A stretch of 64,000 nt of DNA from Paulinella micropora (GCA_019918135.1 WBZZ01000597.1:82501-146500); one strand, 5' to 3'. Shown: positions 8,668-18,734, counted from the stretch's first letter. Notes: generated by a model not told the origin, from the letters alone. Translations and numbers: made by a program.

Positions 8668-10365
8668 TCAAATAAAAGTATCAAAATTACCATATCCATT
8701 CTGTGCTTTCAACTTTTCCGCTTCTTCTTCTTTTAAGTCTGTGAAACCCGAACTAAACTTAAATCGGTTGCCTTTCGCTCGCTCCATTAAAAACCTCATT
8801 GAGTGCCATCCACAAGTTGAGGAAGTATCACTCTGTTGCTTTACTTGATTGACCTTCATCAATAAATAACTATCGGGGTGGCTTTTATCTATTAGCCTTT
8901 TCATTTGTTGCTGAAAGTCTTCCGTTGGTTGGTAAAGTGCTAATGGGTCATACACTTCCACTGACCTGTCTTTATCCAGACTTACCCATATAGCAATCCA
9001 ATGAGACCCCTCTTGTTTGTGATTGTCCAAATTCATAATAAATCCGTATCGCTTTCTTTTTTCTGGATTTAGTTTGTAGATTTCATCACTGGCTATTGCT
9101 CCGAGATACCATCCATATTTTTTCATTATATCATCTATTTCATTAGTCATTAATCCCCGCCCCTCACCTTGTAATGGGACTGGCTCCTGCTGTTGCTCTG
9201 GTGTCTCATCTTGCTGTTGTTGCTGCGGCTCCGCAGAACTTGTGCTCGTGGGCGGTGCTACATCTGTCGGTTGTGTCTCCGCTGGTTGTGGATTTGTCAT
9301 TTCAAATATAAGTTGTTTAGCATCTGGAGAATTTTCAAATTGGGGTGGGTCTATTGGCGATAGAGTGCTATTTACAGGAGTTTTTTTTTCTTCATTCTTT
9401 TTGCTTTCATTTTTAGCAATCATTTCTGTTGTAAATTGTTCTAGTTTATCCCATCCATCTTCTTCCGATAATATGTTTTCAGTGATTTTTTGTGTGTATA
9501 ACCATCTCTTTAAACTAGTGGCGTAGTCGTTTGAACCTTTATTTTTTATTATAGGGATATTAATGCCTGCTTTTTTAAGGTGATTTATTATTGTATTATT
9601 TTTCATTTTTTTGACACGTTTTTTTCTCGTTTTCTCGGAGAACATTTCATCAATAATTCTTCGTCTCTTTTCTTCTTCCAAATCTTTTTCTTGTTTATTT
9701 ACTTTGTCAGTTATATCAGTTATTTTCGGGGAAGATGTAGTTGCGGTTTTCTTTGGTTTATTTGTAGTTGAAGGGGGATTAGGGTTCACTATAATAGGCT
9801 GTGCAAGTGGAGCAGTCAATAATCCCTGTCTATGTCGTTGTTCTGCCTGTAGTTCCTGAATAAGTCGTTGTTCCTTTTTCTGTTCCCTAGATTTTTCTTC
9901 CTGTCTTTCCTTAATCTCCGCAAGTTGTTTTTTATGTTCCCTATCCATTGTTTCTTTTAGTTCTTTAGCATCGGCTTGGATTTTTCTTTCTAGCCTCTTC
10001 TTCTCCTCTTCTAAATCCTCCCTTTTCTTCTTTTCCTTTTCTTCCTCGTCATGTATTAACTCATATTTCTTTTGTAAGTTGCTTTGTATCTGGTTTCGGT
10101 TCTCGTGTTCAAGACGATTGAAATCGGATTTGATTATTTTTTCTCTTGGTTTGCGGCTAGCCCTTTGCGACTTTGGTTTGCTAATATATTTCATAAAAAG
10201 TTTAACGATTTGTAATGTGCTTAAATCATTTGTTTTCTTACCAAAATTAAGATAATATTTTTTGCCCTTCTGGATAATATATGGCCTCCCGCTCTTATTT
10301 CTATAAACTCGTGGTGGACGGACTTTCGCCTTCTTAGTCTTAGCGACCATTGTATAGATAGACAT
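8668..10365 (-). CDS. Adenain-like maturation protease with long N-terminal extension, copy A
   Basis: A 565-residue protein. The C-terminal 170 residues carry the Ulp1/adenain cysteine-protease signature: His in GSHWIAIWV, Asp in VEVYDPLA, Gln in VNQVKQQS and Cys in STCGWHSMRFL. In Polinton-like viruses this enzyme matures capsid proteins. The first 60 residues hold a basic motif (RPPRVYRNKSGRPYII...KKYYLNFGKK). A Lys/Glu-rich coiled coil follows (about 75-180), then low-complexity Pro, Gln and Thr stretches. It is transcribed with the capsid cluster, upstream of the penton gene. It reads through here; the copy B counterpart is broken. Confidence 0.8.
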   Translation of the reverse strand: MSIYTMVAKTKKAKVRPPRVYRNKSGRPYIIQKGKKYYLNFGKKTNDLSTLQIVKLFMKYISKPKSQRASRKPREKIIKSDFNRLEHENRNQIQSNLQKKYELIHDEEEKEKKKREDLEEEKKRLERKIQADAKELKETMDREHKKQLAEIKERQEEKSREQKKEQRLIQELQAEQRHRQGLLTAPLAQPIIVNPNPPSTTNKPKKTATTSSPKITDITDKVNKQEKDLEEEKRRRIIDEMFSEKTRKKRVKKMKNNTIINHLKKAGINIPIIKNKGSNDYATSLKRWLYTQKITENILSEEDGWDKLEQFTTEMIAKNESKKNEEKKTPVNSTLSPIDPPQFENSPDAKQLIFEMTNPQPAETQPTDVAPPTSTSSAEPQQQQQDETPEQQQEPVPLQGEGRGLMTNEIDDIMKKYGWYLGAIASDEIYKLNPEKRKRYGFIMNLDNHKQEGSHWIAIWVSLDKDRSVEVYDPLALYQPTEDFQQQMKRLIDKSHPDSYLLMKVNQVKQQSDTSSTCGWHSMRFLMERAKGNRFKFSSGFTDLKEEEAEKLKAQNGYGNFDTFI

Positions 10366-10399
10366 CTATTTTTCTTTATTAAAAAAATTAATCTGGAAC

Positions 10400-10477
10400 G
10401 ATGTTTGACACTATCTCAAGCAAGTTTGAGATTACGAGTATGAGCAAAGCGAATGAGAGTGTGGATTTACAAATATC
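10400..10477. repeat. Intergenic stem-loop containing a 20-bp palindrome, copy A
   Basis: The outer arms start GATGTTTG and end AAATATC. Inside are ATCTCAAGCAAGTTTGAGAT (10,413-10,432) and the loop core GAGCAAAGCGAATGAGAG. A stretch of about 45 bases from the palindrome through the core is nearly identical to element C at 53,174-53,225. It sits directly 3' of the small basic protein gene. Confidence 0.7.
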
Positions 10478-10478
10478 T

Positions 10479-10790
10479 TTACCTAAACTTTACAGCACCT
10501 CCTCGTTGCTTACCATAACCAAGTTGTGCAGCAGTAGCACTAACACTACCAGCGTAAGGCACCCCAACACTACTCAATGCCCCCGCAGTTCTAGAGATTA
10601 CCTTATTATCGCGAAGGAATTTATTAACAGCCAAGGCCGTTTTTCCGACCTTTGCCCAGTTAATCTTTCCTCCCTTTTGCCCACATCCCTTCTTCTTAGT
10701 TTTCTTTTTTCCTCCCTTCTGTGGCATTGATGGATTGTATCCGATGTTATATCCTGATGGTTGTGAAATTATCACTGGTGATACTGGCAT
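10479..10790 (-). CDS. Small basic virion protein, copy A
   Basis: A 103-residue, Lys- and Gly-rich protein. It starts MPVSPVIISQPSGYNIGYNP, followed by a very basic patch (QKGGKKKTKKKGCGQKGGK), an amphipathic helix (INWAKVGKTALAVNKFLRDN) and a Gly-rich end (GYGKQRGGAVKFR). Similar small basic proteins between ATPase and protease genes are typical of Polinton-like viruses and recall adenovirus core and cement proteins. DNA condensation or capsid lining is plausible but inferred. Copy B has a near-identical protein at 31,898-32,203. Confidence 0.65.
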   Translation of the reverse strand: MPVSPVIISQPSGYNIGYNPSMPQKGGKKKTKKKGCGQKGGKINWAKVGKTALAVNKFLRDNKVISRTAGALSSVGVPYAGSVSATAAQLGYGKQRGGAVKFR

Positions 10791-10823
10791 ATATAATACA
10801 GAAAAATAATTAATTATTGATAT

Positions 10824-11753
10824 TTAAAATTCCGCACTTTCGTCTTCGACTTTCGTGCGGTTTTTAAACATCGTTTTTCGATGTTTATGAGCAAGCGAAA
10901 ATGAGCGAAGCGAATGAAAGCGATGCTCATAAATATCATTACTTAAGACGATAAGCAAAATTTTTCTTAACTCATCATCAACACTTGAAACATAAAGAAA
11001 ATTAAATCTCTCTTTCGTCGCCTCGTGATACTTTTGAAGAAAGTAATCAAAATCAAAAGATAAGTCTGAGTGCTTATAAACGAGTTCCATTTTGTCCTGA
11101 GACTGGCTTGGAAAGATTAATAGATAATCTAATTGCTTAATGGCTTCTGGCCGTAGGTCGTTCAGATACTGACTAGACATAATCACCTTTGATTTATAGT
11201 GTCTGTTCTTTTTTAACAAATCGCTTACGGACTTGTCTCTTAATCCACTTCCTAAATCATCCAAAACAAAAACAACCTCTGGAGAAATATACTTACTTGG
11301 TCTTTCTTTCGGTGCCACCTTTATCTGTTTCTTTTCTTTTCCAAAGTATAAAAATTGTGGTTTCTCTATTTCTTCTTCATCCTGTTTTACTTCGCCTTCG
11401 TGCTCTTCGTCTGGTTTGTTCAGTTTGTCTAATTCGTAATCAATGACATTCACCCCGTCTGATTTGAGAAAGGTATAAATTGCCATTGGGTTGCCTCTGT
11501 TCTTAAAGTGCTTAACCATTGCTTTATAAATGTAGTCCTTGTGGATTGTTGAAGCGATAATAACGATACGGGTTTTTCTGTCAGTCGTCCTTTTCAGTAT
11601 TTCAAAGAGTGCTGTCGTCTTCCCGCTCTTCTTACTGGCAAGCAAAAATATGTTAGCATACGGCTCATTGAATAATTTATAACCTTTTGCTTTTTTATTT
11701 CCATCACCCTCTTGTTTTACTGGCTTCACCTTGACATTGTTTATTTTAAGCAT
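10824..11753 (-). CDS. Genome-packaging ATPase (FtsK-HerA/A32 type), copy A
   Basis: A 309-residue P-loop ATPase. Walker A is in FLLASKKSGKTTALFEIL (about residues 36-50) and Walker B in PEVVFVLDDLGSGLRD, followed by KVIMSSQYLNDLRPEAIKQ, the sensor-like region of A32-type packaging ATPases. In the family it pumps the genome into preformed capsids. It lies upstream of the small basic protein gene on the same strand. The last 40 residues, which overlap a family stem-loop, are unlike the copy B protein. Confidence 0.8.
   Translation of the reverse strand: MLKINNVKVKPVKQEGDGNKKAKGYKLFNEPYANIFLLASKKSGKTTALFEILKRTTDRKTRIVIIASTIHKDYIYKAMVKHFKNRGNPMAIYTFLKSDGVNVIDYELDKLNKPDEEHEGEVKQDEEEIEKPQFLYFGKEKKQIKVAPKERPSKYISPEVVFVLDDLGSGLRDKSVSDLLKKNRHYKSKVIMSSQYLNDLRPEAIKQLDYLLIFPSQSQDKMELVYKHSDLSFDFDYFLQKYHEATKERFNFLYVSSVDDELRKILLIVLSNDIYEHRFHSLRSFSLAHKHRKTMFKNRTKVEDESAEF
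10880..10937. repeat. Stem-loop with GAATGA core at the 3' end of the ATPase gene, copy A
   Basis: The stem GATGTTTATGAGCA pairs with TGCTCATAAATATC and the loop is AATGAGCGAAGCGAATGA. It is almost identical to the copy at 4,768-4,825, six kilobases away, but lies within the 3' end of an open frame. A second inverted repeat (CCGCAC...GTGCGG, about 10,832-10,860) follows it. Confidence 0.6.
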
Positions 11754-11811
11754 CGTAATACTATATTCTAAGCCAAAAATAGTTATGAATTTCTAAATTC
11801 ATACATTGTTG

Positions 11812-12174
11812 CTACGCAACGAATTCCAAACACACAACAATTCGCCCCGCTAAATTTCCTGTGTCAATATTTCCGCTGTCAGTTTCAAGGATTTTAAATG
11901 TACATTGGCCGTCAGTCCATCCGACAACACCCAAATTATAACCGAGATTTGAAATGTTTGCTATATTACTATCCGCGAATGTTCCAATAATTCCAATTCT
12001 ATCCATGTAAAGAATTCTGGTTTTCGTCTCTGTCTGGTCGTTCATATAGTGGATAAACTTAACATTCATTTTGGTGGGTGTGAATGACATTGGGATATTC
12101 TTATTAAATGTTTTGCTTCCTCCCGCAAAATCATTGCTCAGAAAAATAATCTTTTGGTATTTATAGTCAGTCAT
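11812..12174 (-). CDS. Conserved small beta-rich protein (MTDYKYQK family), copy A
   Basis: About 120 residues starting MTDYKYQKIIFLSNDFAGG; this start is preferred because the upstream extension overlaps the conserved divergent region. Copy B has a very similar protein at 33,069-33,431. The middle (KMNVKFIHYMNDQTETKTRILYMDRIG) and the end (GNLAGRIVVCLEF) suggest a beta sandwich. It sits between the packaging ATPase and the membrane-protein gene, within the morphogenesis block, so a minor structural role is likely. No family recognised. Confidence 0.6.
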   Translation of the reverse strand: MTDYKYQKIIFLSNDFAGGSKTFNKNIPMSFTPTKMNVKFIHYMNDQTETKTRILYMDRIGIIGTFADSNIANISNLGYNLGVVGWTDGQCTFKILETDSGNIDTGNLAGRIVVCLEFVA

Positions 12175-12430
12175 GGTTATATTACTGATGATAAACTTTT
12201 TAATAATCAAAATATTTTCGCGGACTGCCTGCGACTTTTACTCACGGGTAAGCGAAAAAAAGAATATAAGTTGTGTTTATTGTATTCAAAAAGGTATAGA
12301 TGCTAAATTTAAATGTATTTACAAACCAATGTCAGATTGGTGTATAAGTTTTGATGAAGCCCTGCCTTTAATCTGTGATGGTGATAATAGATGGTATATG
12401 ACACATATATACGAATGTTCATTTCTTTGA
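12173..12430 (+). CDS. Candidate small cysteine-rich protein on the opposite strand, copy A
   Basis: An 85-residue frame on the plus strand filling the gap between two minus-strand genes. It carries paired cysteines (CVYCIQKGIDAKFKC) and a tail CDGDNRWYMTHIYECSFL. The same frame exists in copy B at 33,430-33,687, and over the roughly 200 bases that do not overlap other genes I see only two differences, both synonymous in this frame. The start is uncertain, because the first ATG overlaps the start of the neighbouring gene on the other strand. It could instead be a constrained noncoding element. Confidence 0.35.
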   Translation: MVILLMINFLIIKIFSRTACDFYSRVSEKKNISCVYCIQKGIDAKFKCIYKPMSDWCISFDEALPLICDGDNRWYMTHIYECSFL

Positions 12431-12769
12431 AGAAGGCGATGGAAGGCATATCCCAATCAAAAGTGTTAAAATACCGACATAAGTATTAGCAACCTCACAA
12501 GGTAAGTTCTTTTCAGATAGCCTTACGATACAAAGGGTGATGATGGAGATAATGATACCCATTTGAAATAAGTATTTAATAAGGCGGCTGTCTGTCGGTC
12601 TATTTTTCATACAACAGCACGACCAGTTATCTTCCAATTCGTGCTCTACTTTTTTCTCCTCAGTCTTTAGTTCTACTTCAAGAACCCGAGATTTTAATTC
12701 TGGAGTTAGTTCGCCATCCATATCCATGATAGGTGGGGGTCTGTGAAGTCTGGTTGTATTATTAGCCAT
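12419..12769 (-). CDS. Small membrane protein, copy A
   Basis: About 116 residues starting MANNTTRLHRPPPIMDMDG. A charged N-terminal half (a Glu/Lys helix around residues 20-45) is followed by two hydrophobic segments (MGIIISIITLCIVRL and VGILTLLIGICLP) joined by a short loop. Such two-span proteins can anchor virion components or act on host membranes; the role is unknown. Copy B has the same protein at 33,676-34,023. The C-terminal half is nearly identical in DNA between copies while the N-terminal half differs. Confidence 0.6.
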   Translation of the reverse strand: MANNTTRLHRPPPIMDMDGELTPELKSRVLEVELKTEEKKVEHELEDNWSCCCMKNRPTDSRLIKYLFQMGIIISIITLCIVRLSEKNLPCEVANTYVGILTLLIGICLPSPSSKK

Positions 12770-15700
12770 TGGTTGGATATACAATGGCTCGTATTTCTGC
12801 TAGTTGGTTGGTTAAATCTTGTAATATATTAAGTAAAGTTTTATTTTCTTTCTCTAAATTAATCACTTTTTCCGCCATGTGTTGAAAAGCACTGACTAAT
12901 ATCGGTATAAAACTTGTATATGTTATGCCTTCAAGGTAGCCATCTCCATCGTCTGCTTTTATTCCACTTTCGGATACAAACTCTGGAAATATTTTTTTAA
13001 CTTCATCCGCAATAAATCCGTGGTTCTTTTGTTCTTTCTTTTCGTCTGATTTCAAATAATATGAACAACAATTTATTTTCATTAGTTTCTCGCAACAATC
13101 CCCGCAGTCTAATGTTTTAATATCTGCTTTTAGCCTCCTGTCCGATGAGTTTGTCCAAGCACCATTGAGAGGAATATAATTATAAGTGCCAGACGGCTCA
13201 CTTGATGAGTTTGAAGTAGTCCAAGCGTGAAGCAAACCAGTTGTAGAAACAATTGCTCCATAATTCGTATATCCTCCTGATTTAAAAAATAGTTGTGGGT
13301 CATTAGTAGAAGCGGGTCTTTTTCGTATTAATAAATTACCGCTAGAAGTTGTTGGTAAAACTATCTCTCCCGATGTATTAATGTTAATCGCCTCATTCCA
13401 AGTTATATTATTTCCTGCTGTTGTTCCACTATTGTAATAAAAAGCAAGTTTGTTTGAGATTTTGTATATTTGAAAGTTTGAGCCAGAATTACTTGATTTC
13501 CAGTTTGAGCCGTCATAATAAGCATCAAAACTTATACCTATATTGTCGTGTGCCCAGTTTAATAATTGAAATGTTGGATAAGCATCTGTGGATATTACTG
13601 CCTGTAAGTGTGCTCCTCCAATATTTGAAGCCGTTCCGTATAATTCTAATCCGCCTGTCGCCCCATTTGCTGATTTTGTTGTGTTTCCTATAATTATCGG
13701 CTTACCAGATGCTGTTGTTATTTTATCGCTCGTTGCCAATGTCGTTGTTGATATCCCCGCATTTGCCGTTATTGCCTTTGAAGCAGTGATTGCTGTGTTG
13801 TTAATTCTAAATAATTCTGTCGCCGCACTATGATAAAATACGTGACTATCGGCAGAATTAACATTATAAATCAATGTATTACTAGCAACACCAAATCCAA
13901 GAAAAGCAGTCGTTGTTTATGTTCCTCCATCCCATAAAACCAGTTTATTGTTGGCCAAGGCACTTCTATCAATGAAAACACTTTTGCCAGCACCTACTAC
14001 TATATTGTCGCTTGCTGTTAATGTCGTCGTTGATATACCCGCGGTTGAAGTAATTGTTGTTCCCGTTATTGTTCCGCCATTTGTTATGTTGTTTGAGTTC
14101 ATATCTAAGGCACCATAAAACCGCATACCGCCAGCATTGTTAAAACGGACGATGTCGGACGAAGCACTTTTATTATCCAAAAGTTTTGAAATATAAAGAC
14201 CTGCTCCTTTTACATCAGATGCTACATTCGTAAATACATAGCCTCGTTGGTTCGCGGTTCCACTTGTAGCAGTATTTAGAGTAAATAAGAAATACTGATA
14301 ATCTCCTGATGTCTGTGAAAAGAATATATCACCTCCATTTTGGTTTAATATCCTCGCCCCATTATATGTTATATTTCCACCATTAGTGATGGTTTGATTA
14401 TTAAAATCTGCATTGTTCGTTAAAGTTAGATATTTTATTGTAGTGCTCGCCCCGTTGAATGTTTTACTTCCTGTTATGGTTTGGTCTGTTGATAGTTTTA
14501 CATTTTGCCCGTCCAATGTGTCCGCATACCCTTTTGTCGCTCCGTCCGTCGCTAATGTCGGAGTTCCAAGGTTGGCTATTTTGCTACTATTACAATCTAG
14601 CCCCGAAGCATTTACCCAACCGACGATTGCTCCATCAATAATGAAACTTATTTTTTTCGCATTTATTTCAAAGTTATAATTTACACCAGTGCCCATATCA
14701 AGGCATCCGATAGTTCCTATATTGGCTGTTGAGTTAAAAACCACGAATGTTCCTTTTGTTGTCGCATTCGTTGAATTTCCTGTTATTTCAAGGGCACTGC
14801 TAAATGTCTTAATTCCTGCTATGGTTTGGTTTCCTGTTAGTTTCACATTTTGTCCGTCTTTTGTATCAACATGACTTTTGTTTGCTCCGTCCGTTGTTGC
14901 TGTTGGTGTGGCTAAGTTTGTAATTTTGTTGTTATTCAAAGATAGTGTAGTGCCAGTTGCGGTTATAATTAAAGTATTACCTGAATATAACTCAACATAC
15001 GAACCCGTTATTTGTATCGGATACCAGGCCGCAGTTGCTATTTTTTGTGCGGCAATCATCCCAATATTTGTCGCTGTATCAAAGGCAATACCGATACCAT
15101 CAAAAGCGGTTGGAGCAGTAGCGCCCCGCACTTCTATTGTTGAAGTAAATTTTTTATTCCCTGCTATGGTCTGGTCTCCTGTTAGTTTAACGACAGAAGT
15201 ATCAAGAGTAGAAACATCAACACCATCAACAAGATTAACATTTGTTATACTTTGGCTTTTCATATCAATCCCCGCACTAGCATTTATTATATTGCTGAAT
15301 GTTTTAATTCCTCCTATAGTTTGGTCTCCTGTCAGTTTCACTACTGCGGTATCAAGGGTAGAAACATCAATACCATCAAGAAGATTAACATTTGTTATGT
15401 TAAATCCGCCCATATTTAAACTGCCCGTCATAGCCGTTGTGCCGTCCTTGGCTAGTTTCGTATCGGTATATGCTTTTGTTGAAGCATCATTGTCATAGAA
15501 TGGCGCGGGCAGTCCGCTGATTGCTGTCGTGCTGTTAAAATTTAAAACATTATTTGTCAATGTCATTCCACCACCTGTTGTTGGAGCAAAAAGTATGGAC
15601 GAGCCGACAATAGTTAGTGGATAGCCCGTGGCTCCACCCGCATCCGACGAATAGATAGAGCCCATATTATTGTTGTAATTAAAGAATAACTTGCCAGTGT

Positions 15701-16643
15701 TTAATGGATTTGAGTCTTTTACACCCACATAAGTAGTAAATGTTTTATTCCCAGTTATTGTTTGGTCGCCTGTTAGTTTAACGACAGAAGTATCAAGAGC
15801 CGAAACATCAACACCATCAACATTACCGACATTTACTACATTAAAACCTCCCATATTTAAATTTCCAAACATCATAGTGAGGCCATCCAATCTAAGAAAA
15901 GGTGAGTTTGTGTTTCTCCATTGCCCCGTGCTATAAATGAGTAGTTGGTTATCGGCGGGTGTGCCTGTAATCAAAACATCGCTGTGTGTATTAATTGAGC
16001 CATCCGCGGACACTTTATCATTATTGTCTTCGTGCTCTGATATCCAAGTATCAACATCTTTGGTATTTAGTAAATTAACTCCCGTTATATTCGAATTACC
16101 ACCCATACTAATGTTGCCGAATTCATCCACATTTATTGGAAATGTTTTATTTACCCAGTTTATTGAGTTATATGTTAGATAACTATTCATAGCAATTGGT
16201 GCTGTTATGACTACATCAGAGAGTGTATCAATTGAACCAATGGTTGTATTTCTCCATTTGCCATCTACATCATTATATGTTAAGTATTGCCCGACCACTG
16301 GTGCGGATATGTTTGTGTCTATGAGATTGTATAGACTGGTTTGGTGCGGATTACTTGTATTGGAGCGGTGTTGAGTTGAGGCTTTAACTTCGTCGTTGTC
16401 CCTTACTCGTTGCTCTGTGTAGTATAAATTTTTTCCTTCTTTGACATCTGTTGTTGATTTTAAAGCGAGCCGTGTATCAAAGCGGTTATCAGTGAAATAA
16501 AGATTTACGGGGTCGGCGTCTTCTGGCACTCTGTCTGTGTTTAAACCAATAATATTAGTGTTGGTAAGGTCTAAGTTTTTTATGTCTAGACTATCAACAG
16601 CAATTTCTGATAAACCTAGTAAGGATTTATATTGACTACCCAT
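12762..16643 (-). pseudogene. Trimeric fibre with S74-type chaperone end, copy A (broken)
   Basis: Long fibre gene read in two open stretches, so broken about once. The N-terminal part (MGSQYKSLLGLSEIAVDSL) would attach to the virion. The stalk holds several copies of a 40-60-residue unit with VDGVDVSALDTSVVKLTGDQTI and GNKTF-like ends. The C-terminus has the intramolecular chaperone pattern of peptidase S74 tail fibres (SSDRRLKADIKTLD and NHGFIADEVKKIFPEF) followed by a coiled coil (VINLEKENKTLLNIL). In phage fibres this domain trimerises the fibre and then cleaves itself off. Probable host-recognition fibre. Confidence 0.7.
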
Positions 16644-16703
16644 TGTATATTATAATAAATAATTAATTTGTAAATACTAAAAATATATTAATCTTAGTAT
16701 AGA

Positions 16704-17201
16704 ATGCCGTCCGCTGAAGCAAGTCGTAAGAACTGGGGTAGTGCTGTGGAAGGAATAAAAGCGAAAGCAAAACAACGAAAGATGGAGCATGCCAAAAATG
16801 TATTGGCGCAATATAGAAATGTTGTAAAGCAAGAAGACGAAGATATGGAGGAACGAATAAAACAAATTGAAGAAAAGAACTTGGCTAAGGATATTATTAC
16901 TGAACATGATAATGATAGCCCAGAGGAGAAGAGTGAGAGTGAGGATGAGGTTGATTTCACTGATATCATTGCCGAAAAGATGGCTAAGATGAAAATCAAA
17001 AGAGCGAAAGCAGAAACTAAGAGAGCGAAGAAGAACCCCGAGCCCGAGAGTGAAGAAAGTGAAAGCGAGAGTAGTGAAGAAGAAATCAAGCCTAAGAAAG
17101 GGAAAGGAAAAAAATCAAATATATCCGTTAATGTTTATAATCAATCTTCGGGTGCTAAGAAAGAAAAAAATAATCCCATTTATCTTTCATGTAATTTTTA
17201 A
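16704..17201 (+). CDS. Charged coiled-coil protein MPSAEASRKNW, copy A
   Basis: A 165-residue, strongly charged protein. An N-terminal basic helix (MPSAEASRKNWGSAVEGIKAKAKQRK) is followed by acidic stretches (about 60-85 and 110-130, Glu/Ser runs) and a Lys-rich tail. It is conserved in copy B at 39,526-40,044, with the same divergent arrangement next to the fibre start. Low sequence complexity prevents family assignment; a scaffold-like or nucleic-acid-associated role is conceivable. Confidence 0.6.
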   Translation: MPSAEASRKNWGSAVEGIKAKAKQRKMEHAKNVLAQYRNVVKQEDEDMEERIKQIEEKNLAKDIITEHDNDSPEEKSESEDEVDFTDIIAEKMAKMKIKRAKAETKRAKKNPEPESEESESESSEEEIKPKKGKGKKSNISVNVYNQSSGAKKEKNNPIYLSCNF

Positions 17202-17700
17202 GCAAACTTTTTAATTTATTGTTAATTCTTCTTGTATCAATCATACGATATATAATATCTTCTAAATACCTTTCATCTTGTTTTTCAAACACTTTAATTC
17301 TGTCTGCTAAGGTATTTCGCCTTTTACTAAAACTATTTCTAATTTTTTCAATTTCTGCAAAAGTTTCCTTCTTCGTTCCCTTTCTTACTTTCGCATAACG
17401 GATAGCACGAATATCATTATCATATTCAATTAAATCTTCATTTAGTTTTGCTATCTCATTCTCTGTATCTCCGCTTAATGCAATGTCATTGGTTGATTTA
17501 ATAGCTGATTGTTTTTTTTCTGTTAGTCTAAACTTAGGCGGTGGTTTCGTAGTTTTCTTAAATTTTTTCTTTTCCGATATCATCTTTCCATAATGTTCCA
17601 TTAATTTAAGCAGTTCAGCCTTTTTTAATTTGCTAATTTTTGGACATCGTCTCCTTTTTTCTTCACCTAACACTTTTCTCAGGACTTTTACGGTCGGCAT
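17155..17700 (-). CDS. Basic protein in the variable slot next to the integrase, copy A
   Basis: A 181-residue Lys/Arg-rich protein. Near the N-terminus KISKLKKAELLKLMEHYG resembles a SAP-like or other short DNA-binding helix pair; the rest is helical and charged (IRNSFSKRRNTLADRIKVFEKQDERYLEDIIYRMIDTRRI when read in parts). It occupies the place where copy B has an unrelated DUF5754-like gene on the other strand (39,264-39,521), so this slot exchanges genes. The 3' end overlaps the end of the convergent gene 16,704-17,201. Function unknown. Confidence 0.5.
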   Translation of the reverse strand: MPTVKVLRKVLGEEKRRRCPKISKLKKAELLKLMEHYGKMISEKKKFKKTTKPPPKFRLTEKKQSAIKSTNDIALSGDTENEIAKLNEDLIEYDNDIRAIRYAKVRKGTKKETFAEIEKIRNSFSKRRNTLADRIKVFEKQDERYLEDIIYRMIDTRRINNKLKSLLKNYMKDKWDYFFLS

Positions 17701-17736
17701 TATATGTATAAAAAAATATTTTCGTATTTTTTATAA

Positions 17737-18734
17737 ATGGACAATAAACATACAATTATTAATACACAGAATGCGGATATGCAACTAGAAGACACTCCAA
17801 CTGGAGAAGAAATAAAAAGGACAAAAGAAGAGGAGGCACTTGAAATACACCACCAAAAGAAAAACCCGAAAATATGGAATACAATATGGGTTGATAAGCC
17901 GTTAGACCAAGTTTTCTTAGACTTGGCGGATATGAGTAAGATAAAAGACAAAAAAGGAAATAAGGGTTATGCTTGGATGCTTGTTTGGATAGATTGTCAT
18001 AGCCGATTTTTAATAATAAAACCATTAAAAAATAAAACCGCACAAGAAGTTTATTATGCTTTAAAGTCTATACCTTATAAACCGAAGTCAATTACTACCG
18101 ACAGCGGAGGAGAGTATAAAGGTGCTACTCGTGAATATTTTATTCAAAATGGAATTAAGCACGATGTGGTTGAAGTAGGAGACCACAGAGCACTTGCTGT
18201 AGTTGATAGAGTTATAAGAAATATTAGAAGGTGGTTAGACCTTTTATTTGAAACAAATAGAAATTTTGATTGGGTAAGTTATATTCAAGATTTAGTTAAT
18301 GAATATAATCGTAAAGTTCATCGGGGAATTCAGGCCAGACCCGTGGACGTATTTGCTGGAGAGATAAGAACAAACAAACTATAACTCGTGATAACCTTAT
18401 TAATGAATTCAATATTGGCGATAATGTCCGTAAGGAAAACAAGAGGAATGTTTTCAGTAAAGGTGGTAAAACATTCAGTAAAACTATATATAAAGTCAAG
18501 GGACGAACCGGATTTAAAATAACTTTGAATAATGACGAATTAGTGAGCCCTAGAGATTTATTAAAAACGGATTTTACAAAACCTATTGACGAAGAAAAAG
18601 AAATCAAAGAACAAACGAAAGAGATTATCAAGGAAAAGAAAACAAAAGAACAACTAAAAAGAGAAAGTATTGACAGCGATAATATAAGAACAAGTAAAAG
18701 AGAGCGAAAGGTGAAAGTAATATTAGACTTGTAA
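17737..18734 (+). pseudogene. rve-family integrase, copy A (broken)
   Basis: Counterpart of the single-frame integrase of copy B (38,258-39,253), broken about once. The catalytic core shows Asp in VFLDLADMSK, Asp in SITTDSGGEYKG and a third acidic residue in LAVVDRVIRNIRRW, the retrovirus-like integrase layout used by Polintons to insert linear DNA with 6-bp target duplications. The C-terminal part (NNDELVSPRDLLKTDF and a Lys/Glu-rich tail) matches copy B. It lies near the right end, reading outwards. Confidence 0.8.

Noticed and set aside
12173-12430. Treating the plus-strand frame as a certain gene
   Set aside because: Conservation between only two copies could also reflect recent conversion; kept only as a low-confidence candidate.
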